In this document: one piece after another, positions 26,004 to 35,286 of the stretch
Layout: each line of letters begins with the position of its first letter
Position numbering within the stretch: the first letter of the stretch is position 1
Origin: Pseudoxanthomonas sp.
GTDB lineage: Bacteria > Pseudomonadota > Gammaproteobacteria > Xanthomonadales > Xanthomonadaceae
Assembly: GCF_027498035.1 (NCBI RefSeq)
Contig: NZ_CP114978.1
Coordinates: 1,984,001-2,048,000, forward strand
Length of the DNA stretch: 64,000 nucleotides
Direction: 5' to 3'
Position numbers and translations under genes: made by a program
Notes under the pieces: model-generated
The model's input: the letters and a program-made list of their open reading frames with translations, nothing else
Told to the model about the DNA's origin: nothing
The model's database searches: none

Positions 26004-27032
26004 TCAGGCCTTCGCCGGCCGCGAACGGTCCTTGGTCAACTGCTGCAACAGCTCGGGCGAGATGTTGAGCTCGCCGATGCGCGAAGCGTTCTCGGCCAGT
26101 CCCTGGAACGCCTGCGCGATCAAGGCACTCGGATCGGCCTGGCCGACCATCAGCGCCTGCAGCACTTTGGCATCCACGCCTTGCACGGCCTTCATCGTCG
26201 CGGCCACGCCATAGGCCTTGGCATCGGCCTCGGTCTGGGCATTGGTGGCGCGCAGTGCGGTCAGGCGCTTGTTCTTTTCCTCCAGCGCGATGCGGCCGGC
26301 CATTTCCTCGTCCTGGATCGCCTGGCGCTTGGCCAGCACCGAACGCTCGGCTTCCAACTGCGCCTCGCGGATCTGGCGCTTCTTGGCTTCCACCGCGATT
26401 TCGGTGTTGAGCTCGTTCTCCTTGACCGAGCGCTCCTGCTCGATCGCGGCGTTGCGGCGCAGATAGGTCGCGTCGTCGGCCTGCTTGAGGATCTGTTCGC
26501 GGACCTGGGCTTCCAGTGCGCGCGCGGTTTCAGGATTCGGCTTGATCGCCAGGATCGACAGGTTCACCAGCTCCAGTCCCAGCACCGCCAATCCATCTTC
26601 CTGCTGCAGGCCGTTGCGCACCACCTGCACAAGATGATCGGAATTGCGCAGGAGCTCCTCCAGCGACTGGCCTTGCAGGACCGAGCGCAACTGGACCTGC
26701 ACCGTGTTGACCACGCGCTGCGGCAACTTGCCCGGGTCCTCGGAGGCGTGACTGCCATCGGGCTTGAGGGTGAAGTTCATCAGTCCGGCCAGCGTCTTGG
26801 GCGCGGTCACGCGGTAGGCGACCTGACCCTGCACGGTGACTTCCTGGAAGTCGCTGCTGACCTCGCGGAACATGAAGGGCACGTCCACGCTTTCCAGCGG
26901 GATCGACACCAGCGTGGTGCTGGGCGCGAAATACCAGAAGGTCAGTCCGGTGCCTTCGCGCACGGGCTTGCCGTTCTTGTACTGCAGCACATAGGTGCTG
27001 GGGCTGGCCTTGACGTAGCGATAGCCAAACAT
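26004..27032 (-). CDS. SPFH/Band 7 domain protein
   Basis: A 342-residue stomatin/prohibitin-like protein. The SPFH domain covers about residues 15-200 (TFWYFAPSTTLVSIPLES, VTVQGQVAYRVTAPKTLAG), followed by a long charged coiled coil (AIEQERSVKENELNTEIAVE, EAQLEAERSVLAKRQAI). No clear N-terminal membrane helix is present, so membrane association would be peripheral or through the domain itself. The ATG at 27030-27032 has GGAGAC upstream. Such proteins organise membrane microdomains and often pair with a small set of partner genes; here the partner is the NAD-kinase-like gene three bases downstream. Confidence 0.85.
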   Translation of the reverse strand: MFGYRYVKASPSTYVLQYKNGKPVREGTGLTFWYFAPSTTLVSIPLESVDVPFMFREVSSDFQEVTVQGQVAYRVTAPKTLAGLMNFTLKPDGSHASEDPGKLPQRVVNTVQVQLRSVLQGQSLEELLRNSDHLVQVVRNGLQQEDGLAVLGLELVNLSILAIKPNPETARALEAQVREQILKQADDATYLRRNAAIEQERSVKENELNTEIAVEAKKRQIREAQLEAERSVLAKRQAIQDEEMAGRIALEEKNKRLTALRATNAQTEADAKAYGVAATMKAVQGVDAKVLQALMVGQADPSALIAQAFQGLAENASRIGELNISPELLQQLTKDRSRPAKA

Positions 27033-27180
27033 GCGGATGTCTCCATGACCTGATCGAGCGGGTTGACTGCACGCCCGCGTCGCAGGGGAACCGCCGATGG
27101 CCGCCATTCCCACACCGATCCCTGGCGTGCTCCAGCGCGATAGGAGGCCCGAACCGCGGCCTCAAAGCAAGGCCGGGTTG

Positions 27181-28149
27181 TCAGCGCGCGTCGTTGCCGG
27201 CCTTGGTCCAGCGGCCATTCGGCTGCGCATCCACTTCAAAGCGTGCCCATTGCCGGAAGGCTTCGCGCGAACACACGCCCTGCTGGCCGACACCATCGCC
27301 GGCGACGACGCGATAGGCGATCACGTCGGTGCGCGGCGCGGCTTCCGTATCACCCAGGACCTCGCGCACGCCCCACAACCGGCCCAGCCGGCCGTTGCTG
27401 TAACAGTGGCCAGCCACGATGCCCCGCGGATGCACCACGTCCTGTTCGGCGTGCTGCTTGGCCAGCTCCAGCAGGTCGGTCAACTGCTCGGCGCTGATGT
27501 CCACATAGGCGTTGAGTTGTTCCATCGCCGCATGGAAATCTTCCTGGGTCAGGTCGAAGCGGCGCTGCGCCGGCGGCGTCACCGCGGCTGCACGGGCAAG
27601 ATGGTTCAGGTGCGCCGGATAGCGGCGCCAGCGGAACAACCCGTTGAACAGCACCGCGATGACCAGGATCACGACCACGTTGACCAGCACCGGCACCAGC
27701 AGATAGTGATAGCCCAGCGCATGCACGGCATCGCCGCCGATCACGGCCGACAGCGCGGTGGCGCCACCCGGTGGATGGATGCAGCGCGCAAACGCCATCA
27801 CGCACACCGCCAATCCCACCGCCAGCGCAGCGGTGAGGTCGTGGCCAGGCAGCAGCTTCTGGCAGCTCACCCCGACGAACGCCGACAGCAGATGCCCGCC
27901 GATCAGCGCCCACGGCTGCGACAGCGCACCCTGCGGCACGGCAAACAGCAGCACCGCCGAGGCTCCCATCGAGGCGACCACCAGCCCACCCATCGCACCG
28001 CCTGCCGCCTGCGGTACCAGCCAGCGTGCCAGCGCGTAGACCGCCACGGTGCCGAGCAGGCCGCCCAGGCCGGAGAGCCATTTCTCGCTCGCGCGGGTGG
28101 TGTTGCGCTCGACGCCCAGCAGCAGGCGCAGCTCGTTCAATGCAGACAT
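27181..28149 (-). CDS. HPP family membrane protein with C-terminal soluble domain
   Basis: A 322-residue protein. The N-terminal half is an HPP domain (PF04982 type) with about five membrane helices and the name-giving motif CIHPPGGATALSAVIGG. The C-terminal 150 residues are soluble (RRFDLTQEDFHAAMEQLNAY, TDLLELAKQHAEQD) and do not match a CBS pair that I recognise. Some HPP proteins have been linked to nitrite transport, but the role in proteobacteria is unclear. It starts at ATG 28147-28149 and appears to be transcribed alone. Confidence 0.8.
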   Translation of the reverse strand: MSALNELRLLLGVERNTTRASEKWLSGLGGLLGTVAVYALARWLVPQAAGGAMGGLVVASMGASAVLLFAVPQGALSQPWALIGGHLLSAFVGVSCQKLLPGHDLTAALAVGLAVCVMAFARCIHPPGGATALSAVIGGDAVHALGYHYLLVPVLVNVVVILVIAVLFNGLFRWRRYPAHLNHLARAAAVTPPAQRRFDLTQEDFHAAMEQLNAYVDISAEQLTDLLELAKQHAEQDVVHPRGIVAGHCYSNGRLGRLWGVREVLGDTEAAPRTDVIAYRVVAGDGVGQQGVCSREAFRQWARFEVDAQPNGRWTKAGNDAR

Positions 28150-28389
28150 GGGTGTCGGGACCTCGAACCACTGACGGAAGGCGCGCAGTCGGTACGCGCG
28201 ACGCGGCGCATGCTAACAGCGGCACGCCGCGCCTCACACCGCCACGGCCAGTGGCCCATGCCTGCATCGGCCCACCCGCCCCTGTCGCCCCGCCATCGCG
28301 GCATGCGACACCCGGCCGACACACCGATTTCATCCGAAGCACGCCCAAGGGGCAGTACGCTCGCCGTTCCCATCCAACAAGGAAACGCG

Positions 28390-28806
28390 ATGAGCATCTT
28401 CTCCAGTATCGTCAGCAAGATCTTCGGGGGCAGTGCCCCGGCCGCGGCAGCGCCCGCCACCCCCAAGCCGCAGGTGATCATCGTGGACGGCAGCGAAGCC
28501 ACCGCCGATATCGCCCCGCCCGCGCGCGACGCGGCACCGCCGGCCGAACCGGTGGACGTGGCCGCGGTCCTGACCGCCATCGCCGCGCAGAAGGGCGGCC
28601 CGAGCGACTGGAAGCATTCCATCGTCGACCTGCTGAAACTGCTCGACCTGGACTCCAGCCTGGCCGCACGCAAGGAACTGGCTGAAGAACTCAACGTCCA
28701 TGCAGGCGATCACGGCAGCGCCGAACAGAACCTGGCCCTGCACAAGGCCGTGATGCAGAAGCTGGCCGACAACGGCGGCAAGGTGCCGGACGACCTGAAG
28801 CACTGA
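28390..28806 (+). CDS. DUF3597 family protein
   Basis: A 138-residue protein. An N-terminal low-complexity segment rich in Ala and Pro (MSIFSSIVSKIFGGSAPAAA) precedes a helical domain of about 80 residues (DVAAVLTAIAAQKGGPSDWK, SIVDLLKLLDLDSSLAARKE) that matches DUF3597. The structure class resembles small LysM- or lipid-associated helical domains, but no function is known. The ATG at 28390 has AAGGAAAC immediately before it; the very long open frame upstream is a shadow of the HPP gene on the other strand. A 10-bp hairpin follows at 28820-28845. Confidence 0.82.
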   Translation: MSIFSSIVSKIFGGSAPAAAAPATPKPQVIIVDGSEATADIAPPARDAAPPAEPVDVAAVLTAIAAQKGGPSDWKHSIVDLLKLLDLDSSLAARKELAEELNVHAGDHGSAEQNLALHKAVMQKLADNGGKVPDDLKH

Positions 28807-28819
28807 AGCACCACGCCAC

Positions 28820-28845
28820 GCGATGCCCGGACCATCGGGCATCGC
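28820..28845 (+). terminator. Hairpin after the DUF3597 gene
   Basis: A 10-bp perfect stem (GCGATGCCCG, 28820-28829, with 28836-28845) closes a six-base loop, 13 bases after the stop. It has no T-run and lies between convergent genes. Confidence 0.45.
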
Positions 28846-28905
28846 GCTGACGCCACCGCGCCCTGCCCGGCGCGCGGCCATCGCGCCGCCTAGCCCGGAT
28901 CGACC

Positions 28906-31179
28906 CTAGAACTCCTGCCAGTCGGCGCTTTCTGCCATCGCGGCAAGCTTGGGCTTGGCGGGCGTACGCACGACCGACGCCGGGGATTTCCTGGTGGGCA
29001 CGCGTGCAGCCACCACCGCCTGCACCGGCGCGAATGCCGGCCTGGGCAGCGCCACGACCTCAGCCACCTGCGCAACGCCAGCCAACCGGAACACGGCCAC
29101 CGCACGGCCCAGATCCGATGCCTGGTCTTCCAGGCTCTTGGCCGCCGCCGTGGCTTCTTCCACCAGCGCCGCATTCTGCTGGGTGGTTTCGTCCAGCTGC
29201 ATCACCGTCCTGCTGACCTGCTCGATTCCCGAACTCTGCTCGGCGCTGGCCGCTGAGATCTCGGCCATGATGTCGGTGACGCGCTGCACCGAGGTCACCA
29301 CTTCGGCCATGGTGCTGCCGGCGCGCGCGACCAGGGCCGCACCCTGCTCCACTTCCTGCGCCGAATCGGAGATCAGCGTCTTGATCTCCTTGGCCGCTTC
29401 GGCCGAACGCTGCGCCAGGGACCGCACTTCCGAGGCGACTACCGCGAATCCACGTCCCTGCTCGCCGGCACGCGCCGCCTCCACCGCGGCATTCAGCGCC
29501 AGGATGTTGGTCTGGAAGGCGATGCCGTCGATCACGCCGGTGATGTCGGCGATCCGCTTCGATGCGGCGCTGATCGAGGCCATCGTGGTGACCACATCCT
29601 CCACCACCCGGCCACCCTCCTGCGCGACCGTGCCGGCGCCCAGCGCCAGCTGGTTGGCCTGGCGGGCACTGTCGGCGTTCTGCTTCACGGTGGAAGTCAG
29701 CTCCTCCATCGAGGCAGCGGTCTCTTCCAGGTTCGCTGCCTGCTGCTCGGTCCGCACCGACAGGTCGCTGTTGCCGGTCGCGATCTCGACCGCCGCGGTG
29801 TTGATCGATTCGACCGAGCGCTGGATGCCCTGCACGATGCCGGTCAACTGCGCGGCAGTGCGATTGGTCGCATCGGCCAGCTGGCCGAAAGCCCCCTCGT
29901 AACCTGCGTCCACGCGCTGGGACAGGTCGCCGCCGGCAATCGCGCCCATGACCCGGCCGACGTCGGCCAGGCCATCTTCGGCCTGGCGCATCAGGCGGTT
30001 CAGCGACTCGACCATGTCCTTGAACGCGAACTGGTAGCGCGTTGCTTCGCCACGCGCCGAGAAATCGCCGCGCGCGGCCGCATCGGCCAGGCGCGCAATG
30101 TCGCCGTTGACGGCCGACAGATTGGCCTTCACCGCGTCCAGGGCTTCATGCAGCGCGGCACGCTGGCCAGGCAGGCGCCGCATGTCGCGGCGCAGGTCGC
30201 CACGGCCGTACTCGGCCATCACCGCCATCCCTTCGACGATCGCGTCCAGATGCTCGAACAGCGCCGTATTGACGCCCCGGGCGAGCGTGCCGTAATCGCC
30301 GGGGAAGTCTTCGGGCATGCGATGTCCGATGTCCTCGCCCTGCTGCAGCTGGACCAGGGACTGCATCTCGCTGTTGAACCGCTGCAGCTGCCCCTGCATC
30401 TGCTGCATGCTGGCCATCAGCTGACCGGTTTCATCGCGTGATTCCACCTGGATATCGTTGTCGAAACGCCCCGCGGCGATCGCACCGGCGACCCGGGTCG
30501 CCGCCCGCAGCGGCGTGCCGATGGCGCTTGCGATCAGCCAGCACAGGCCCACCACCAGCGCCACCAGGGCGGCGCCAATCAGGGTCAGGATCTTGGTGAA
30601 ACCAAGCGCCTCGGCCTGGATGTCCTCGGCATAGACGCCCATGACCACGACCCACTGCCACTGCGGGAACGTTTCAGCGAAGCTGATCTTGGGCAGCTGC
30701 TCGTTCTTCCCGGGCTTGGGGCCGCTGTAGTAGCTGAAGCCATCACCCGCGGTCACCGCCTTGCGGATGTCGCGGTACACGTATTCGCCCTGCTCGCTCC
30801 GGTAGTCGCTCATGTCGGTCCCGACCTTGCGCGTGGGATGCATGACGATGCGCATCTGCGGATCGACGATGAAGAAATAGTCCACGCCGCCGTTGGTCTT
30901 CATGTCCGCCAGCGCGGCCAGCGCCGCGGCCCTGGCCTGCGCCTCGGTCACCTGGCCGCGCCTGGCCTGGTCGGCGAAGTGCTGCAGCACGCTGACACCC
31001 ATGTCCACCTGGGTCTTGACGCTCTGCTTGCGGGCCTGGACCAGGTCCAGGTATTGCAGGCGCGCAGCGGACACGGCCAGCAGGATCACGCCGACGGCGA
31101 GGATCGAACACAGCACGATGAATTTGCGCGTCAACGGCAGGTCGGCCACGCGACGGCGCAGGAAGGTCACAGGGTTCAT
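28906..31179 (-). CDS. Methyl-accepting chemotaxis protein with periplasmic Cache domain and CheR-docking tail
   Basis: A 757-residue chemoreceptor. Order: membrane helix at about 20-42; periplasmic single-Cache-type domain at about 45-190 (GGVDYFFIVDPQMRIVMHPT, QWQWVVVMGVYAEDIQ); second membrane helix at about 195-217; HAMP segments at about 218-440; then a signalling hairpin whose tip reads RSLAQRSAEAAKEIK after the conserved AFQTNILALNAAVEAARAGE. The C-terminus is DWQEF, which fits the xWxxF pentapeptide that tethers CheR and CheB. Cache domains of this class often bind small organic acids. No che genes lie nearby. Confidence 0.92.
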   Translation of the reverse strand: MNPVTFLRRRVADLPLTRKFIVLCSILAVGVILLAVSAARLQYLDLVQARKQSVKTQVDMGVSVLQHFADQARRGQVTEAQARAAALAALADMKTNGGVDYFFIVDPQMRIVMHPTRKVGTDMSDYRSEQGEYVYRDIRKAVTAGDGFSYYSGPKPGKNEQLPKISFAETFPQWQWVVVMGVYAEDIQAEALGFTKILTLIGAALVALVVGLCWLIASAIGTPLRAATRVAGAIAAGRFDNDIQVESRDETGQLMASMQQMQGQLQRFNSEMQSLVQLQQGEDIGHRMPEDFPGDYGTLARGVNTALFEHLDAIVEGMAVMAEYGRGDLRRDMRRLPGQRAALHEALDAVKANLSAVNGDIARLADAAARGDFSARGEATRYQFAFKDMVESLNRLMRQAEDGLADVGRVMGAIAGGDLSQRVDAGYEGAFGQLADATNRTAAQLTGIVQGIQRSVESINTAAVEIATGNSDLSVRTEQQAANLEETAASMEELTSTVKQNADSARQANQLALGAGTVAQEGGRVVEDVVTTMASISAASKRIADITGVIDGIAFQTNILALNAAVEAARAGEQGRGFAVVASEVRSLAQRSAEAAKEIKTLISDSAQEVEQGAALVARAGSTMAEVVTSVQRVTDIMAEISAASAEQSSGIEQVSRTVMQLDETTQQNAALVEEATAAAKSLEDQASDLGRAVAVFRLAGVAQVAEVVALPRPAFAPVQAVVAARVPTRKSPASVVRTPAKPKLAAMAESADWQEF

Positions 31180-31384
31180 GGCAATTCAAGGATCAATACG
31201 ACGATAGGTCGCTCCTGTATCGGCTGCCGCTCCATGGAACTTGACCCCGCCCCTGCCACCGCGCCGACGAACGGGCCTGGCGCGGGCGGGACTCAAGCTC
31301 GCCAGCCCCTGGCCGATACCGGTGGGGTACCGCACTGCCAGAAGCACTCCTTTCTCCGCCAGAGCGTCATGCCCAGGTTCCCCA

Positions 31385-32992
31385 ATGTCGTATCCACCTG
31401 AATCGTCATCTTCCAAGAAGGGTGGACTGCGCCGGTTGTTCTCCAGGCAGGAGCAGGACGACGGCCCGGCGCCTCCGGCGACCGACACGCCCATCCCGAC
31501 GCAGCACCACGCGCTCGCGGACGAACAGGCACCCGCACCGCCACCGGATGCCGCAGCGGCGACCGCCGCCCTGATGCAGCTGTTCTCCCACGGCCATCAG
31601 CCCGAAGCGCTGCTCGGCGCCTTCGCCGACGGCATCTGCACCCTGCACGGCGAACTGCGCGACATGGGCCTGCGACTGCGCGCGGCCTTCGACCTGCAGG
31701 ACTGGCCGGCCTATGCGCGGGCGTTGCGCCAGCTGATCGACAAGTACATCCGCACCATCGACATCGCCGATCCCGGCATTGACGGCCGCACCGAAGCCCA
31801 ACGCCTGCGCGAGCTGCTGCGACAAGCCGTCGGCAATGCCCTGGCAACGCTGTTGCAGCGCAGCCCGGCACTGGCCGACGAAGCCCAGACGCTGGGCAGC
31901 ACGCTGCACCACTGGCATGCCGGGCGGGACCTGGCACCACTGGAGGGCCGCCTGCGCGAGCTGGTCCACCAGGCCAGCCTGCACGCCGAAGACACCAGCA
32001 AGCAGCAACACCTGCTGCTGGAGTTGTTCGACCTGCTGCTGGACAACATCGGCGAGCTGACCGACGACCACAGTTGGCTGCAGGAACAGGTCGGCATGGT
32101 CCGCCAGCTGATTGCAGGCCCGCTGGACAGCCTCAGCATCGGCCAGGCACGGGAAACCCTGCGCGAGGTGATCTACCGGCAGGGCCAGCTCAAGCAGGGC
32201 ATCGCCGAATCCCGGCAGGCCATGCGCGGGATGATGCTGTCCTTCGTCGAACAGCTCGGCGGCATGGCCAGCAGCACCGGCCAATACCACAGCCGGATCG
32301 CCGGCTACGCACAGTCCATCGGCCAGACCCGCAGCATGGTCGACCTGAACCGGCTGCTGCAGGAGGTGCTGCAGGACACCGCCGGGGTGCAGGCTGAGGC
32401 CGCCGCGTCACATGAAGTGCTCATCGATGCCCAGCGCCAGGTGGAACACGCGGAGCAGCGCATCGTGGCCCTCGAGCAGGAACTCAGGGATCTGGCCGAA
32501 CTGGCCCGCGAGGATCAGCTGACGGGTGCGCTGAATCGACGCGGATTCGACGAGCTGTTCAACCGCGAGCGCGCGCGCACCGTCCGCAGTGGCCAGCCGC
32601 TGTGCCTGGCGATGCTGGACCTGGACGACTTCCGCAGGATCAACGAGGTCCACGGCCATGCCGGCGGTGACGCCGCGCTGCGGCACGTCGTCGAAGTGGC
32701 GCGCATCACCCTGCGCGGAACCGACGCGATCGCCCGGTTCGGCGGCGAGGAATTCGTGCTGCTGCTGCCCGATGCCACGATCTTCGAGGCCAAGGCGACC
32801 GTCCTCCGCCTGCAGCGAGGACTGGCGCAGCATTCCTTCGTGCATGAGGACATGCGCATCTTCGTCACCTTCAGCGCCGGCGTGGCGATGCAGCAGGCCA
32901 ACGAAACCCAGGACGCGCTGCTGCGGCGCGCCGACCGCGCCATGTACAGGGCCAAGAAGGCCGGCAAGAGTCGCGTGATCGCCAGCGAGTGA
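31385..32992 (+). CDS. Cytoplasmic diguanylate cyclase with helical N-terminal domain
   Basis: A 535-residue soluble protein. The first 370 residues are helical and rich in Gln, Glu and Leu (AMRGMMLSFVEQLGGMASST), with no recognisable membrane helix. A GGDEF domain follows: LAMLDLDDFRRINEVHGHAG, active site RFGGEEFVLLLPDA, and an I-site RGTD five residues before GGEEF. It should synthesise cyclic di-GMP and be product-inhibited. Similar long helical N-termini occur in other xanthomonad cyclases; ligand unknown. The ATG at 31385 is the likeliest start because the frame upstream runs through the promoter region; an earlier start is possible. Confidence 0.84.
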   Translation: MSYPPESSSSKKGGLRRLFSRQEQDDGPAPPATDTPIPTQHHALADEQAPAPPPDAAAATAALMQLFSHGHQPEALLGAFADGICTLHGELRDMGLRLRAAFDLQDWPAYARALRQLIDKYIRTIDIADPGIDGRTEAQRLRELLRQAVGNALATLLQRSPALADEAQTLGSTLHHWHAGRDLAPLEGRLRELVHQASLHAEDTSKQQHLLLELFDLLLDNIGELTDDHSWLQEQVGMVRQLIAGPLDSLSIGQARETLREVIYRQGQLKQGIAESRQAMRGMMLSFVEQLGGMASSTGQYHSRIAGYAQSIGQTRSMVDLNRLLQEVLQDTAGVQAEAAASHEVLIDAQRQVEHAEQRIVALEQELRDLAELAREDQLTGALNRRGFDELFNRERARTVRSGQPLCLAMLDLDDFRRINEVHGHAGGDAALRHVVEVARITLRGTDAIARFGGEEFVLLLPDATIFEAKATVLRLQRGLAQHSFVHEDMRIFVTFSAGVAMQQANETQDALLRRADRAMYRAKKAGKSRVIASE

Positions 32993-33037
32993 GGCGGCCG
33001 GCCGGAGAAGCTGTTCGCGATCTTCAGGCCAGCCCTT

Positions 33038-33104
33038 GTAGAGCCGAGCTCGCTCGGCTGGGGACTTTCTCTGTAACGCCCTTGCCGAGCAAGCTCGGCG
33101 CTAC
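33038..33104. repeat. Dimeric GTAG-headed REP element (SMAG-like)
   Basis: Two short hairpins face each other: GTAGAGCCGAGCTCGCTCGG at 33038-33057, and an inverted copy ending GCTCGGCGCTAC at 33104. Each begins with GTAG at the stem base, the hallmark of SMAG repeats of Stenotrophomonas maltophilia and related xanthomonad REPs. It lies between convergent genes, where it may also protect or terminate transcripts. Confidence 0.75.
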
Positions 33105-33168
33105 ATGATCGCGCCCGGGCCGATTGCCGTGTGCACCGCCATTCCCCTTTTCGCAGCCCGCGCGCGCC

Positions 33169-33630
33169 TCAGCCTGCGGCTTGATCTGGCGCCGAATAGA
33201 CCAGGCTGCGATGCAGGGCGCGGGCGATTTCCACATCGGCTTCGTCGTCGAAGTACACCGCCAGCTGCACATGGCTGGTGTCGGCGAAGGCGTAGCCGTA
33301 ATAGCCGGGCATGCGCTGGTCGTCTTCGTCGGCGTCTTCGTCCGTCTCCTCGGCCAGCCGGTAGGCGTAGAACAGCGTGGACCCGGCCTGTTCCTGCTCG
33401 ATGGCCTCGGCGTCGGGCGACATGTGCTGCTTCAAGTCGTCCAGGCGCTCGGCGATGCTGGCGTTCTCATCGTTGTGCCAGATGGTCATCCACACCGTGA
33501 TGCGCGGATTCCACAGCACCAGGTCGCCATCCTCGATGCGGCGATTGACCGGCTCGGGCAGCGTGATCGCCCACTCCGGCGTGAGCTGGTGGTCGCCTTC
33601 GACCACGGGGAAATCGGGATGCAGTGACAT
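33169..33630 (-). CDS. Hypothetical acidic protein
   Basis: A 153-residue acidic protein that I do not recognise. It starts MSLHPDFPVVEGDHQLTPEW and contains a highly acidic loop (EETDEDADEDDQRM) and aromatic beta-rich stretches (LVLWNPRITVWMTIWHND; GYYGYAFADTSHVQLAVYF). No signal peptide or membrane helix. The ATG at 33628-33630 is chosen over an earlier one because coding character starts there. It is on the same strand as the DUF4259 gene, about 150 bases downstream of it. Both could be xanthomonad-specific housekeeping or immunity-like proteins, but nothing in the sequence proves it. Confidence 0.7.
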   Translation of the reverse strand: MSLHPDFPVVEGDHQLTPEWAITLPEPVNRRIEDGDLVLWNPRITVWMTIWHNDENASIAERLDDLKQHMSPDAEAIEQEQAGSTLFYAYRLAEETDEDADEDDQRMPGYYGYAFADTSHVQLAVYFDDEADVEIARALHRSLVYSAPDQAAG

Positions 33631-33778
33631 GGCGGGATCTGTTCCAACAAGACGAGCGAGTGGCATAGCGTAACCGCCCGCCACGGCACGCGCCCGCAGA
33701 CGCAGCCCGCACCATCCAGCTACACCGGATTCGCCCGCTGGGAGCGCGCAGGCCGCGCGCGTTGAAAGCGCCGGTGAC

Positions 33779-34186
33779 TTAACCCTGCAGCTTCGCCTTC
33801 AATCCCGCGACCGTGGCCTTCCAGGCCTCGACTTCGTCCACCTCTTCCCAGAGCTCCCGAAGCTCGGACTGCTCGCCGACGATCCGGTCGAGCGCCTGGA
33901 TGGCCTGCTTGATCAGGTCCGGGCTCACCACCGGCTCGATCCGGGCCAACCACTCGGAGAGTTCTTCGTCCTCCTGGGCGGCGGCCGTCGGCCGACCAGC
34001 GGCCGCAGCGACCACCTCCGCCGCCACCAGCGCCTGACAGGCGTCCGGCGCTTCCAGATAATCATCCGCCGCAAGCACCGCGGCCAGCGCATCACGGACC
34101 AACCCCAGGTCCGTCACGTCAATCAGATCACTGATGAAATCCGCCGCATCGTCGTTCTCGAACGAGCCGTTTCCCCAAGCACCCAT
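33779..34186 (-). CDS. DUF4259 domain protein
   Basis: A 135-residue acidic, helical protein. The N-terminus MGAWGNGSFENDDAADFISD is the hallmark of DUF4259, a family found next to toxin, immunity and unknown genes in many bacteria. The rest is helical (DALAAVLAADDYLEAPDACQ; LIKQAIQALDRIVGEQSEL). Function unknown. The ATG at 34184-34186 matches the family start; the frame continues 41 codons upstream without coding signs. It borders the accessory region that begins near 34200. Confidence 0.83.
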   Translation of the reverse strand: MGAWGNGSFENDDAADFISDLIDVTDLGLVRDALAAVLAADDYLEAPDACQALVAAEVVAAAAGRPTAAAQEDEELSEWLARIEPVVSPDLIKQAIQALDRIVGEQSELRELWEEVDEVEAWKATVAGLKAKLQG

Positions 34187-34499
34187 GCTTCCACCCTGCG
34201 TTTGTTTCGTTGATTGAAGATCAGGCCCCCGCCGACCCCGCAGGAACAGGGCGCAGCATGCACTTCGAAGCGTTCGAGGCGCTACTAAAGCCACCACCAA
34301 AGCTACCAAGCCACTGGACCCGGACGCACATCCTACGCAGGAAAGTGCACGCTGACCTCTGCCCTGGCAATCTCGGAAACAGGGGCAGCAAACGCTGCCC
34401 CTGTTTCGCTAAGCGCACACCGTGCGTATCTCAGTGCAGATAGAGCCCGCCGGGACCTACCGGTTTCACGCGGTTACCGCAACCAGTCGTGCGTAGCGT
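34187..34499. other. Intergenic region with a degenerate GTGCAC repeat
   Basis: About 310 bases between the DUF4259 gene and the XAC0095-type gene. It contains a degraded repeat copy (AAGTGCACGCTGACC, 34343-34357) and a strong hairpin at 34376-34407 described separately. No gene is supportable. Confidence 0.45.
34376..34407. repeat. Perfect 14-bp inverted repeat related to the GTGCACTCTGACCCC element
   Basis: GAAACAGGGGCAGC (34376-34389) pairs perfectly with 34394-34407 around loop AAAC. The arm GAAACAGGGG is the same end sequence that flanks other copies at 35452-35462, 36638-36650 and 37097-37127. It may end transcripts of the XAC0095-type gene, but there is no T-run. Confidence 0.6.
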
Positions 34500-35117
34500 C
34501 TAGACCATGTATGCAGGTCGCGCCTCTTCAACGGCCAATCGGTGCACTCCCTTCTTCAGCGACTGTGCGTCGATCTCTTTCACGATCTCATCCACCTCAA
34601 CGGCCCGGTCGAAGATCGTGTAGCCCAGCATCGACAAGCTGCCTTCCGCAAAGTCGGCCATGCCATCGGCAAACACCGCATCGCTGTATGCCTTGATGCA
34701 CGAGATCAAGAGGTTGAGCTTGTCGATCTGATCCAGCGTGACACCAGAGACAAAGCGCTGATCTTCGGCTTCTCCGGCGTAGGCATCCTCAACGACGCCC
34801 GCTCCTTGGTCTGCCTCCTCATCGGCCATCGCCTCTGCCGCTTTCGGGGTGTCATGCGACCGCTTTGCCGGCTGCGGTTGTTTCAGCAACGACACGTCCT
34901 TCAGCACCAGATCCAGTTGCTCGGCCAACTGGTCCAGGCAGAACATCAATTCCGCCATCCCCACGGCTGGCGCCCACTCCTTCGTTTCGTCCGCAATGCG
35001 CGGCTGCGCCAGCCTCGCAAGGAAGTGGATGTGGTTCTTGATTTGCGTCAGCAAGAGCTGACTGTCCTCGGGCAGGAAATACCCCATATCCTTATCGTCG
35101 AACGTGTGCTCAGACAT
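34500..35117 (-). CDS. XAC0095 family protein
   Basis: A 205-residue acidic helical protein. The N-terminus (SEHTFDDKDMGYFLPEDSQL) resembles the XAC0095 family, restricted to Xanthomonadaceae; its role is not established to my knowledge. The C-terminal half (GVTLDQIDKLNLLISCIKAY; MLGYTIFDRAVEVDEIVKEI) is predicted helical. No signal or membrane segment. The ATG at 35115-35117 has AAGGAG seven bases before it, clearly better than the longer open frame. The gene lies just outside the integron cassette array, 340 bases downstream of its last attC site, and a terminator-like hairpin sits about 170 bases before its start. Confidence 0.72.
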   Translation of the reverse strand: MSEHTFDDKDMGYFLPEDSQLLLTQIKNHIHFLARLAQPRIADETKEWAPAVGMAELMFCLDQLAEQLDLVLKDVSLLKQPQPAKRSHDTPKAAEAMADEEADQGAGVVEDAYAGEAEDQRFVSGVTLDQIDKLNLLISCIKAYSDAVFADGMADFAEGSLSMLGYTIFDRAVEVDEIVKEIDAQSLKKGVHRLAVEEARPAYMV

Positions 35118-35286
35118 CGTCGTCTCCTTCTCACCATGAAGTGCCCGCCCGCGCTGATGCGACGGACGGGAAGTCGGGAGGCTAGAAACCGCGTACAGAC
35201 GGCGGGCGTATTCCCCTTGCGAGTGTTGTATTAGCCGCCCTCCCGACGCGGAGCATTGCGTCGGCTTGTCCCTGCGGAATGCAGGC

